Shown piece by piece: positions 1 through 7,167 of a DNA stretch of 8,910 nucleotides. The notes beneath the pieces were generated by a model that did not search any database, had not been told where the DNA came from, and saw nothing but the letters and a program-made list of their open reading frames with translations. Position 1 is the stretch's first letter; each line of letters opens with the position of its first letter. The DNA comes from Deltaproteobacteria bacterium (GTDB taxonomy: Bacteria > Myxococcota > UBA727 > JABDBI01), in contig JAESQZ010000098.1 of the NCBI GenBank assembly GCA_016764955.1, positions 1 through 8,910 on the forward strand. The letters run 5' to 3'. A program made the position numbers and the translations under genes.

Positions 1-1241
1 AAATCGTCGATCAAAACGCCTATATAAGCTTGGCTTCTACTTAGAATAACAGGTTCTTTTTCTTGAAGTTTCATCGCAGCATTAAGGCCTGCCATTAGTC
101 CTTGAGCAGCAGCTTCTTCGTAACCAGTTGTACCGTTAATTTGCCCTGCGCAATAAAGGCCTTTAATTGCTTGGGTTTCTAAAGTGGATTTAAGTTGAGT
201 AGGCTTAACGAAATCATATTCTACTGCGTATCCCCAACGAGTAACTTCGACGTTTTCTAAGCCTTTCATGGTTCTTAGAAAATCTACTTGCGTCGCAGGA
301 GGCAAAGATGTTGTTAGGCCATTTGGGTAGACTTCATAGGTATCTAGGCCTTGAGGCTCTAAGAAAATTAAATGCGATTCTTTTTCAGCAAATCGAATGA
401 CTTTATCTTCGATACTCGGGCAGTAGCGAGGGCCTGCGCCATCTATTTGGCCATTATACATAGGCGCCTTTCCTGACTCAATGGCGTTGGTGATTTCGCT
501 ATGAGTCTTAGGGTTCGTATAAGTCATATGGCAAGAAATTTGGCGTAAAACTGGCTCGGTGCTTTCAAAAGAAAACATCGGCGCAGGATTATCAGGGCGC
601 TGCTCTTCTAGTTTACTGTAATCAATCGTTCTAGAATCTAGTCTAGGACAAGTTCCTGTTTTGAGTCGGCCCATTTGCAAGCCATGACTTTGCAAAGATT
701 GCGTAAGCCCAGCTGTCGGTGCCTCCCCTGCTCTGCCACCTGGCATTTTAGACTTACCAAGATGTAGCTGGCCACCTAAGAAAGTACCTGTTGTTATAAT
801 AACGCTCTTGGCTTTAATATCACCACTGTGTTTAGTTTTGACTCCAACTACCTGGCCTGCTTCGACTAAAATCCCAGTGACATCATCTTGGCGCAGGTTT
901 AAATTTGGCGTTTGCATAACGACTTCAGTCATGCAGCGACGATAACGTTCCATATCGCTTTGGCATCGAGTCGCTTGAACTGCTGGGCCTCTGGATGCAT
1001 TAAGAGTCCTAAAGTGGATACCGGTTAGATCAGCAATCTTTGACATCTCCCCACCTAGAGCATCAATTTCTTTCACCAAATGCCCTTTTCCGACGCCACC
1101 TATAGCTGGGTTGCAACTCATGGCCGCAATTCGATCAAGAGAGCCCGTCACAAGCAAGGTATTTAAACCAAGCCTTGCAGAGCAAAGCGCTGCCTCGCAA
1201 CCGGCATGGCCGCCGCCTATCACTAAAATGTCCCAATGCAT
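1..1241 (-). CDS. mnmG: MnmG (GidA), tRNA uridine-5-carboxymethylaminomethyl modification enzyme, N-terminal two thirds
   Basis: This FAD-dependent cytosolic enzyme works with the GTPase MnmE to install the carboxymethylaminomethyl group at wobble uridine 34 of certain tRNAs. The translated protein begins MHWDILVIGGGHAGCEAA, a dinucleotide-binding fold with GGGHAG at residues 9-14. CNPAIGG follows at about 43-49. Both family signatures are present: GPRYCPSIEDK, and a later AGQINGTTGYEEAAAQG stretch. The gene runs off the left edge after 413 codons; family members are about 620-630 residues, so the C-terminal MnmE/tRNA-binding part is missing from the window. The start is fixed: an in-frame TAA lies only four codons upstream of this ATG. 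No convincing Shine-Dalgarno precedes it. The gene is divergent from the beta-barrel gene. Identification is near certain. Confidence 0.97.
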   Translation of the reverse strand, partial: MHWDILVIGGGHAGCEAALCSARLGLNTLLVTGSLDRIAAMSCNPAIGGVGKGHLVKEIDALGGEMSKIADLTGIHFRTLNASRGPAVQATRCQSDMERYRRCMTEVVMQTPNLNLRQDDVTGILVEAGQVVGVKTKHSGDIKAKSVIITTGTFLGGQLHLGKSKMPGGRAGEAPTAGLTQSLQSHGLQMGRLKTGTCPRLDSRTIDYSKLEEQRPDNPAPMFSFESTEPVLRQISCHMTYTNPKTHSEITNAIESGKAPMYNGQIDGAGPRYCPSIEDKVIRFAEKESHLIFLEPQGLDTYEVYPNGLTTSLPPATQVDFLRTMKGLENVEVTRWGYAVEYDFVKPTQLKSTLETQAIKGLYCAGQINGTTGYEEAAAQGLMAGLNAAMKLQEKEPVILSRSQAYIGVLIDD

Positions 1242-1331
1242 GGGGATTTTTTATCAAATAGCTTGAAATCATCAAGGGGGAAGGGTTAAGCCTAAGATAT
1301 TGGTTATAGGGTTTATGGAGGCCTTGGGCTT
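1242..1331. promoter_or_regulatory. Divergent intergenic region with strong RBS for the beta-barrel gene
   Basis: This 90-base gap lies between two divergent starts, so it should hold promoters for both mnmG and the beta-barrel/prkA pair. A clear Shine-Dalgarno, GGAGG at 1317-1321, sits 10 bases before the ATG at 1332 and supports that start. TAAGAT (1293-1298) and TTATAG (1304-1309) resemble -10 boxes on the plus strand, but I find no -35 at good spacing, so no promoter is called precisely. Confidence 0.5.
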
Positions 1332-1913
1332 ATGAAGAAAGTGTCTGTTTTTCTGTTTCTTTTTGGGTTGAGCGCCCAGGCTCAATATTTTAGCGAAAAT
1401 GCCTTTCAAGTCCCCCTAATTGGCTGGATGGGGATGAACACAACAGCTAATTTCTTAAGACCAAGTCCAGATCCAGACCCCTGGCCAAGCACTGATCAGG
1501 TCCAAATTGGACTAGGCTATCAGTATGCCCTATCTGGCTATGATTTATGGTGGGTTACCCAGAGCTCTTTATCTCTTGGGTATGCCAGAAACTATGGACT
1601 TTCAAGCGATCAGGTACTAACGGGTTTCACTGCTTTAACCGGACTACGATATAATTTTGCCACTCTTACTTGGAGACCATTTATTCTAGGCGGCGTTGGT
1701 TTGGTGACTTTATTTACAGATCCAAACGCAACGGGGCAATCAAACACCAGCGCGCGCAGCTGGATGACTCTCCAAGCCGGCCCAGGCATTGAGTGGGTAT
1801 TTACAGACGAAATGAGTGTGCAATTAGAAACTGGAGCACTCATCTTTCTTGATTTCCAACGCTCTCCTCGCTTTTCCTATGTCGCTAGACTTTCTTACCT
1901 AATCTACTTCTAA
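1332..1913 (+). CDS. Secreted outer-membrane beta-barrel protein (hypothetical)
   Basis: This 193-residue protein begins with a typical signal peptide: MKK, then a hydrophobic core (VSVFLFLFGLS) and an AQA signal-peptidase I site, with predicted cleavage after residue 17. The mature part of about 176 residues has alternating polar/hydrophobic, aromatic-rich strands (for example VQIGLGYQYAL, LSLGYARNYGL, LTGLRYNFATLTW). It ends in YLIYF, the terminal phenylalanine typical of BAM-assembled barrels. The length fits an eight-stranded OmpA/OmpW/OprF-like barrel, but I recognise no specific subfamily or ligand. The start is supported by GGAGG 10 bases upstream. It lies 14 bases before prkA on the same strand, so the two may be co-transcribed. 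The barrel class is inferred from sequence pattern only. Confidence 0.85.
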   Translation: MKKVSVFLFLFGLSAQAQYFSENAFQVPLIGWMGMNTTANFLRPSPDPDPWPSTDQVQIGLGYQYALSGYDLWWVTQSSLSLGYARNYGLSSDQVLTGFTALTGLRYNFATLTWRPFILGGVGLVTLFTDPNATGQSNTSARSWMTLQAGPGIEWVFTDEMSVQLETGALIFLDFQRSPRFSYVARLSYLIYF

Positions 1914-1927
1914 AAGAAGAGCTAAAC

Positions 1928-4111
1928 ATGGAAACTTGGATAGAAGAATCCCAAAAGACCTATAGCGAGCGCCGCAGCATTTTATCTTTCGACGACTATC
2001 TGGCTGAGCTCAAACAAAAACCGAAATTGCACTTAAGAAATGCCGCTCAATATTTCTGGGACGTAATTCAGCACTTTGGTTCCTATGACTTGGAACTGCC
2101 AACTGGAGCGCAAAAGCGATATCGAATTTTCGATACCGAATTTAGTAATAAAGATGGCAAAGTTTTAGGACATGAACAGGTTCAAGAAAACCTTGTTCGA
2201 ATGATTTATAATTTTCTTCGCTCAGGCCGAATTGACCGACTAATCCTGCTACATGGCCCCAATGGTTCTGCTAAAACAAGCTTAATTCATGCCCTTATCC
2301 AAGGTGCCGAGTATTATAGCCATCAACCAGAAGGTGTTTTATATCGATTTAATTGGGTTTTCCCCCCTAAAAAGACATTGCAAGGTTCAATTGGCTTTTC
2401 TGAAGAAACTGGTTCCAATGTACAAAGCTATGCCTACTTAGAAGGCGATCAAATTGAATCTCGGATCAATTGTGAATATAAGGACCACCCTGTTTTATTA
2501 TTACCCACAGAAGCACGAGAGGCATTACTTAAAGAAATCGCTCCAGATCTACATATCGCTGATATTTTCAAAAAAGGAGACCTGGCTGCTAAAAATAAGC
2601 GCATATTTGATGCACTCTTAGCTAATTATCATGGCAACTACCAAGAAGTTTATAAGCATATTCAGGTAGAGCGTTTCTATTTCTCGAGACGATATAGAAC
2701 CGGCATTGGTTCTGTAGAGCCTCAGATGTCTGTTGATGCCTTTGCTAAGCAAATTACGGCTGATCAGACCCTGGGACAGCTCCCCTACATGCTTCAACAT
2801 GTCACCATGTTTGAATCCGGTGGTGCTTTGTCTGATGGACATCGAGGACTGGTCGAGTACAGTGATTTACTCAAGCGCCCAATAGAATCCTGGAAATACT
2901 TGTTGGTAGCAACTGAACAAGGTGAAGTAAGTTTAGATGTCGTTTCTATGTTCATAGATATGCTGATGCTAGCGTCTTCAAACGAGCTGCATCTAAATGG
3001 TTTTAGAGAGTATCCAGATTGGCAATCTTTTAAAAGCCGCTTTGAACTTATTAAAGTACCTTATCTTTTGCGCTTCTCAGACGAGCTGAAAATTTATGAA
3101 AACCAAATCCCAAAAGCACTTAATAGCATGCACATTGCACCTCATGCATTGGAGGTCGCAGCCAGATGGGCAGTCCTAACAAGACTCGAGAGTCCTAAAG
3201 CAGGCAAATTAAGTGAAACTCAGGACAACATTCTCAAATCACTTAGTCCAATAGAAAAGTTAGAGCTCTATGACTCAGGGGCTATTCCCGAACGTTTGAC
3301 TCAACAAGAGGCTAAAGAGCTAAAACCGCTTATCCCAGTATTATACCAGCAATATGCAAACGATCGTGAATACGAAGGATGCTTTGGCGCTTCTCCTCGT
3401 GAGATTCGGACTATTCTATTAAATGCTGCTCAACATCATAATTTTGACTACCTATCTCCTGTGGCAGTTTTTGAAGAAATTCGAGAGCTTGTTCATGAGA
3501 AGACTTCTTACGAATTTTTAAGAAGAGAACCAGTAGGCGCGTACCGAAATTCAGAGCAATTTATTGATACTGTAGAAAAACATTACCTCAAGCAAGTCGA
3601 CGATGAGATTAAAAACTCTCTCGGCCTTATCGAACCTAAGTCCCATATTGATCTACTAGTTCGTTATATTCATCATGTTTCAGCCTGGACTAAAAAGGAA
3701 AAAGTTCATAATCCAGTTACTAGTCGGCTAGAGCCCCCTGATGCAGGACTCATGTCTGATGTTGAACGCATCTTAATAGCCAAAAACGAAAACCCTGATG
3801 ATTTTCGCCATGCTATTATTACCAAGATAGGTGCAGCCAAGCTCGAACAACCAGATTCGCCAGTCGACTATCAAACTATTTTTGCTGGGCACTTAAGAAA
3901 GCTCAAAGAAGACTATTACGCTAAACAAAGCAAAACGGTTCAGCATATTTTAGAGTCTTACTTAAAATTAGAAGAAGGCGACTTAGAACACGTCGAAGAG
4001 AAAGACAAAACCCAATCCAAAACTCTAAAAGAAAACATGTTTAAGCTAGGCTATACAGAGGCTTCAGCCAAACAAGTCATAGCCTATGTTTCGCAGAGTT
4101 CGTACCACTGA
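1928..4111 (+). CDS. prkA: PrkA-family AAA+ ATPase / serine protein kinase
   Basis: This 727-residue cytosolic protein belongs to the PrkA family (YeaG in Escherichia coli), described as a serine protein kinase with an N-terminal AAA+ domain and linked to stress and stationary-phase responses. A P-loop GPNGSAKTS lies at residues 110-118, preceded by the conserved GRIDRLILLH. The family block YRFNWVFPPKK is at about 139-149. GHRGLVEYSDLLK at about 304-316 is the usual post-Walker-B segment. SNELHLNGFREYP at about 351-363, followed by SRFELIKVPYLLR, matches the sensor region. The C-terminal PrkA domain includes a W-x8-NPVTSRLEPPD-type stretch. It is longer than YeaG (about 640 residues) and has a charged tail. 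A weak purine-rich RBS (AGAAGAG, 1915-1921) precedes the ATG by six bases. No SpoVR or YeaH partner is visible. The 3' end overlaps the convergent LOG gene by 28 bases. Confidence 0.95.
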   Translation: METWIEESQKTYSERRSILSFDDYLAELKQKPKLHLRNAAQYFWDVIQHFGSYDLELPTGAQKRYRIFDTEFSNKDGKVLGHEQVQENLVRMIYNFLRSGRIDRLILLHGPNGSAKTSLIHALIQGAEYYSHQPEGVLYRFNWVFPPKKTLQGSIGFSEETGSNVQSYAYLEGDQIESRINCEYKDHPVLLLPTEAREALLKEIAPDLHIADIFKKGDLAAKNKRIFDALLANYHGNYQEVYKHIQVERFYFSRRYRTGIGSVEPQMSVDAFAKQITADQTLGQLPYMLQHVTMFESGGALSDGHRGLVEYSDLLKRPIESWKYLLVATEQGEVSLDVVSMFIDMLMLASSNELHLNGFREYPDWQSFKSRFELIKVPYLLRFSDELKIYENQIPKALNSMHIAPHALEVAARWAVLTRLESPKAGKLSETQDNILKSLSPIEKLELYDSGAIPERLTQQEAKELKPLIPVLYQQYANDREYEGCFGASPREIRTILLNAAQHHNFDYLSPVAVFEEIRELVHEKTSYEFLRREPVGAYRNSEQFIDTVEKHYLKQVDDEIKNSLGLIEPKSHIDLLVRYIHHVSAWTKKEKVHNPVTSRLEPPDAGLMSDVERILIAKNENPDDFRHAIITKIGAAKLEQPDSPVDYQTIFAGHLRKLKEDYYAKQSKTVQHILESYLKLEEGDLEHVEEKDKTQSKTLKENMFKLGYTEASAKQVIAYVSQSSYH

Positions 4112-4992
4112 CAGATCCCATCCCAAATCTCCTCTGCTGATTCAGCATACCAGAAAAGCTCTTTGTCTTCAGGATCTATGACACCCTCATCAACCAAGAA
4201 GTCAAAATTAACAGCCTGTTTCCAATAAGACTCACCCACCAAAATAACAGGAATTGGCTTGGATTTACGAGTTTGTATAAGTGTTAAGACTTCAAATAGC
4301 TCATCAAATGTCCCATAGCCTCCTGGAAAGGCGACAAGTGCTTTAGCCCGGTTCATAAAATGGAATTTTCGAATCGCAAAATAATGAAACTGAAAGCATA
4401 ATTCAGGCGTGACATAAGGATTTGGAAACTGCTCTAATGGCAAATTAATATTGAAACCAATCGTTCGTGCTTTTTCCTCGTGTGCACCTCGATTGCCTGC
4501 TTCCATAATCCCTGGACCACCACCTGTTACCAACGTTAAATTGTTTAACGGCTCCGGATGCTTAGCCGTAGCGACAATCTTACCCAGATCTCGAGCAGTC
4601 TGGTAATGGTGACATTTCTCTAAGAGACGTTCTAATATTTTAAGACGCCCTGCTTGTTTTGGGCCGTCTTTAACTTGCTCAATTTCGTGTTCTATCGAAG
4701 CGCGTTCACGAATACGTGTACTACCAAATACAACAATGGTGTTTTCAATATCTTGCGCACGGAGTGAGAGTTCTGTTTTGAAGTAATCTAGTTGCAACCG
4801 AACCGCCAGCAGGTCTTCTGTTTTAAGAAAATCAACATCTTGATCAGCTTGGATATAGCTAGGGCTGGAGATAATCGACGCTATCTTGGCTCGAGCATGC
4901 TTGTCTTCCTCCTCAGGCTTACATGCTTGCTCCGGCAGCGGGACCTGGCGCTTTAATGGATGTGGTGGTTTAGAAATTTTCGCATGATGCAT
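4084..4992 (-). CDS. LOG-family (TIGR00730-type) Rossmann-fold protein with N-terminal extension
   Basis: This 302-residue protein carries the LOG hallmarks. TGGGPGIMEAGNRGA at about residues 156-170 binds the nucleotide phosphates. RK at 208-209 and PGGYGTFDE at 223-231 form the active-site signature, including the glutamate. Characterised LOG proteins are cytosolic phosphoribohydrolases that cleave nucleoside 5'-monophosphates, classically releasing free cytokinin bases; many bacterial members act as nucleotide hydrolases or have unknown roles. The Rossmann core starts near residue 85 (TIVVFGSTR). The preceding 80 or so residues, rich in Pro, Lys and Glu, are an extension absent from the shortest LOG proteins. 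Upstream starts are excluded by an in-frame TAA six codons before this ATG; no clear Shine-Dalgarno is seen. It ends in TAG inside the 3' end of convergent prkA and may share a transcript with the upstream coiled-coil gene. Confidence 0.93.
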   Translation of the reverse strand: MHHAKISKPPHPLKRQVPLPEQACKPEEEDKHARAKIASIISSPSYIQADQDVDFLKTEDLLAVRLQLDYFKTELSLRAQDIENTIVVFGSTRIRERASIEHEIEQVKDGPKQAGRLKILERLLEKCHHYQTARDLGKIVATAKHPEPLNNLTLVTGGGPGIMEAGNRGAHEEKARTIGFNINLPLEQFPNPYVTPELCFQFHYFAIRKFHFMNRAKALVAFPGGYGTFDELFEVLTLIQTRKSKPIPVILVGESYWKQAVNFDFLVDEGVIDPEDKELFWYAESAEEIWDGICQWYELCET

Positions 4993-5007
4993 GCTTAAAA
5001 TAGCAAT

Positions 5008-5349
5008 TTACTCGGTGCTTTTGTTTCCAAGCTGCTCTAACCCAGCCTCGCACTCATCCCGAATTCGGCTTGCCTGAGCGTGTCTAAGATCTATTGGAAA
5101 TCTACTTTTGCGTGCCTCTAAAAAAGCCTTCAGGATTATTTTATGAGCCGGGATTAATTCATAATGCCCTCTCGCCCAGCCATCTACTCGCTCGCTCAGC
5201 CGACTTCCATTATCAACCAAGTCGATATCTTGCCAGTTACCTCCATGATTTTGCTTTTCAACTCCTAGCAACAACAATAAGTGCTCAGGTCCAAATATCG
5301 CTGCGTTTTTGATTTTCTCAGCAATCTTTCTGCCTAGCTCTTCTAGAAA
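5008..5349 (-). pseudogene. Open C-terminal segment separated by an in-frame TAG from the 451-residue upstream protein
   Basis: Directly after the TAG at 5350-5352 the same frame stays open for 113 codons, beginning FLEELGRKIAEKIKNAAIF and ending GLEQLGNKSTE. The first codons read like genuine helical protein, so this looks like the natural continuation of the upstream gene. An independent start is unconvincing: the only usable candidate is a TTG at 5275-5277 (giving 89 residues), set in a run of leucine codons with no Shine-Dalgarno. The segment has no signal peptide, membrane helix or domain I recognise. It ends 15 bases before the LOG start, in the same frame. The alternatives are a nonsense-truncated gene, a separately translated small protein, or a sequencing error. 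Confidence 0.55.
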
Positions 5350-6705
5350 CTAGGGTCTTGCGCCCAACGCGCGCTCTCTAAACTGCTCCAATTCTGGCAT
5401 ATGCTGAAGAGCATTTTCGAGTCTTGATAAAGTAGACTGGTTATCTGCCCCCAAAACCACAGCAGTGGCAAATATGCTTGAATCATGCTCATCGATTTCC
5501 GCCCAAATAGCTCTTATTGCCTCATTTATCTTCGGGCAAAGTAAAGCTGGCGTTAAAGAAGCAAGCTGCTCATTTGTAATAAATGATTCCTGCGTCAAAA
5601 TGGCATCAAAGCGTTCCTGAAACCTACTTAAAACAACACGGATTGATGCTTCATTTCTTAATTCCTGATATCCCTCAAGTGAACTTAAGCGCGATAAGGC
5701 TTCGCGGGCAATTTGCTTAGCGCCGTTTCTTCTAGCCAATATCCAATCATGCTCTCTTTTTTTGGCAGCCAGAACCCTAAGAAATCCGTTTTTATGTACA
5801 GCTAGCAAATTAGGCACGGTCTTAGAGCTTTCTAAGAGCTGCTGTACATAGTCGTCATATTTCTGAGAAAAATTTGGCTCATATGGATTCAAAGAACCCA
5901 CTTGATACTCATACTGGTGATATGCAGCCAAGCAGGTGTCTAACTTTCGGTGAGCCTCTTCGATTTGAGCGATCGCATCTTGAAAAAGAAGCGAAGAAGC
6001 CGTTCGTCCCCAGTCGATTCCCTCAGCAGCCATCTGAGCGCTTTTGATTTGAATAAAGTGCGCTTTTTTTTCTAGTATAAAAATCCTCTTTCTGATTTCA
6101 AACTTGGGTTCTTCTTGTAACGTTAATTGCCTGAGTTCATTTTCTAATCTATTAGAGTCCAGAGGGTTTAATGCGAGCAATTGCAAACCAGCCTTTCTTA
6201 TTTTTCCTCGCTTCTCCGCTAAATCAGATTCTAATTTACCCACCTCTGCCAATAGACCTGCAATTCGATCATCAAGCGTCTTGCTATGCGTACCGCCTTC
6301 AGAGGCAACCCAGTCGCCGAGCCCATAGTTTTTTGAAATTGAGTCTCTAAACAAAGCCCTTACATACTTCCAGTGAGATAAATATTCTTCTTTAGCCTGG
6401 CGAAGGCTTTGAATTTGAGTGCGCTTCCTGTCTAACTCCAACTGAAGCTCCCCTCTCCCGATATTTGCCTGCACTTCGTCTTCCAACCTATCTCTTAAGA
6501 CAGAAATCCTGTTCGGAATTGCCATAAAACGCGCAAGTTCAAGTCGCCCAATAGAAGCTCTATCATTCCCAGCTTCATAAGAGTCACCCTCTGATGCTCT
6601 TTGGCTTGTTCTATTGATAACCCGCCTACGTATAATCGTACGCGTAGTTGTGCTCGTAGCAAGAGGCTTTTGTACAGGACTACCCATACCTAACTGTATC
6701 GGCAT
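5350..6705 (-). CDS. Hypothetical helical/coiled-coil protein, probably truncated by TAG
   Basis: I do not recognise this 451-residue protein. It begins MPIQLGMGSPVQKPL, followed by a Thr/Arg/Ser-rich, likely disordered stretch (about residues 17-45). The rest is almost entirely predicted helix, with long charged coiled-coil-like runs (about 65-105 and 140-215), then helical segments broken by a loop near GSLNPYEPNFSQ. There is no signal peptide, membrane helix, P-loop or obvious catalytic motif. The start ATG has no good RBS. The frame ends with TAG, but the downstream codons in the same frame look coding, so the full protein may have been about 565 residues. It is divergent from the KfrA-like gene and shares its repeat-containing upstream region. 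It could be a structural or secreted effector-like protein, but nothing in the sequence decides this. Confidence 0.75.
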   Translation of the reverse strand: MPIQLGMGSPVQKPLATSTTTRTIIRRRVINRTSQRASEGDSYEAGNDRASIGRLELARFMAIPNRISVLRDRLEDEVQANIGRGELQLELDRKRTQIQSLRQAKEEYLSHWKYVRALFRDSISKNYGLGDWVASEGGTHSKTLDDRIAGLLAEVGKLESDLAEKRGKIRKAGLQLLALNPLDSNRLENELRQLTLQEEPKFEIRKRIFILEKKAHFIQIKSAQMAAEGIDWGRTASSLLFQDAIAQIEEAHRKLDTCLAAYHQYEYQVGSLNPYEPNFSQKYDDYVQQLLESSKTVPNLLAVHKNGFLRVLAAKKREHDWILARRNGAKQIAREALSRLSSLEGYQELRNEASIRVVLSRFQERFDAILTQESFITNEQLASLTPALLCPKINEAIRAIWAEIDEHDSSIFATAVVLGADNQSTLSRLENALQHMPELEQFRERALGARP

Positions 6706-6736
6706 GTTTTAGATTCTGTTCACCCCACATATGTTT

Positions 6737-6760
6737 CGCTGATAATATGCGTTATCAGCG
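6737..6760. repeat. Perfect 9-bp inverted repeat, candidate operator
   Basis: CGCTGATAA (6737-6745) and TTATCAGCG (6752-6760) are exact reverse complements separated by six bases (TATGCG). The spacing places equivalent bases of the two arms 15 bp apart centre to centre, compatible with binding by a dimeric regulator. It is followed by CTTTT and, ten bases later, a run of six T, so a plus-strand terminator is possible. That would make little sense between two divergent genes, and an operator is preferred. Confidence 0.6.
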
Positions 6761-6777
6761 CTTTTCGTAGTTTTTTA

Positions 6778-6805
6778 TTCATACTATTACATACTACGAT
6801 ATAGT
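6778..6805 (+). promoter_or_regulatory. Candidate promoter of the KfrA-like/recombinase operon
   Basis: A -10-like TATAGT (6800-6805, five of six to consensus) lies 16 bases after a weak -35-like TTCATA (6778-6783, four of six). Transcription would start near 6812, shortly before the GTG/ATG starts of the KfrA-like gene. The direct repeats fall inside the spacer, where a bound repressor would block RNA polymerase. This is judged by eye only. Confidence 0.35.
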
Positions 6806-6807
6806 AT
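6780..6807. repeat. Phased CATACTA direct repeats plus one inverted copy
   Basis: CATACTA occurs at 6780-6786 and again at 6790-6796, exactly 10 bp apart (one helical turn). An inverted copy of its core, TAGTAT, lies at 6802-6807. In addition CGTAG (6766-6770) is mirrored by CTACG (6794-6798). The layout resembles a small cluster of binding sites for a DNA-binding protein such as the adjacent KfrA-like product. Confidence 0.5.
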
Positions 6808-6830
6808 TACTTGCTTTTAATTCTAACGTC

Positions 6831-7052
6831 GTGATAAGAAACCGTATGGACGCGGCAAGAACAAGAAGAGAACACGAAGTCTGGCAGGCTTGCGATGATT
6901 TATGGGCCTTAAACGCTAGCCTAGAAGCCCTAAAAGGCGATCATATCCGGGAGCATCTGCTAAAACTGGGCTATAAAAAGGCAGCCCAAACGAAATTTAT
7001 AAGTACCGAAAAACCTGGAAAGAAAGCCGGGGTATTTCTGAGAAAATTATAG
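6831..7052 (+). CDS. N-terminal fragment of the KfrA-like protein as literally translated
   Basis: Read without correction, the first frame makes 73 residues. Residues 1 to about 50 are the genuine start of the KfrA N-terminal domain. The last 23 or so (from AAQTKFIST onward) are out-of-frame sequence before a TAG. The start is uncertain between GTG 6831 and ATG 6846; neither has a good Shine-Dalgarno. The peptide would contain only half of the helix-turn-helix domain and is unlikely to bind DNA. Confidence 0.45.
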   Translation: MIRNRMDAARTRREHEVWQACDDLWALNASLEALKGDHIREHLLKLGYKKAAQTKFISTEKPGKKAGVFLRKL

Positions 7053-7167
7053 CTGAAGCTGGGCAACAAACAGATCCCATCAGCCGAGCGGTGAGTCTAG
7101 TCTACGAGCAATCCAACAGGAAGCCCAAGACAAAATCACGAGCATCCAATCTGACTCAGATAGCAAA

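Larger units (their letters stand above)
6706..6830. promoter_or_regulatory. Divergent control region between the coiled-coil gene and the KfrA-like gene
   Basis: This 125-base region separates two divergent genes and is distinctly AT-rich and repeat-rich. It holds a perfect inverted repeat nearer the minus-strand gene, and phased direct repeats over a candidate promoter nearer the plus-strand gene. KfrA proteins of IncP plasmids are known to bind and repress their own promoter region, so operator function is a reasonable inference here, not something the sequence proves. Confidence 0.5.

Noticed and set aside
2618..2842. Minus-strand 74-codon open frame inside prkA
   Set aside because: It is antisense to a conserved part of the PrkA AAA+ domain and shows no features of its own.
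5094..5312. Plus-strand 72-codon open frame
   Set aside because: It is antisense to the coding-like C-terminal segment of the minus-strand gene, has no RBS and no recognisable protein features.
5350..5352. TAG recoded as an amino acid in this organism
   Set aside because: The LOG gene ends with TAG at a natural family length, so TAG functions as a stop in the same window.
6104..6328. Plus-strand 74-codon open frame
   Set aside because: It lies wholly antisense within the coiled-coil gene, with no RBS and Ser/Pro/Asn-rich shadow composition.
6737..6776. Rho-independent terminator formed by the inverted repeat and following T-rich stretch
   Set aside because: The hairpin has an AT-rich upper stem, the T run is separated from it by ten bases, and both neighbouring genes point away from it, so there is no transcript to terminate.
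6972..6982. Programmed -1 ribosomal frameshift site at the A-run of the KfrA-like gene
   Set aside because: In the zero frame the heptamer is T AAA AAG, not a standard X XXY YYZ slip site, and no downstream stem-loop or internal Shine-Dalgarno is evident. A second frameshift 130 bases later would also be needed. A lost base is simpler.
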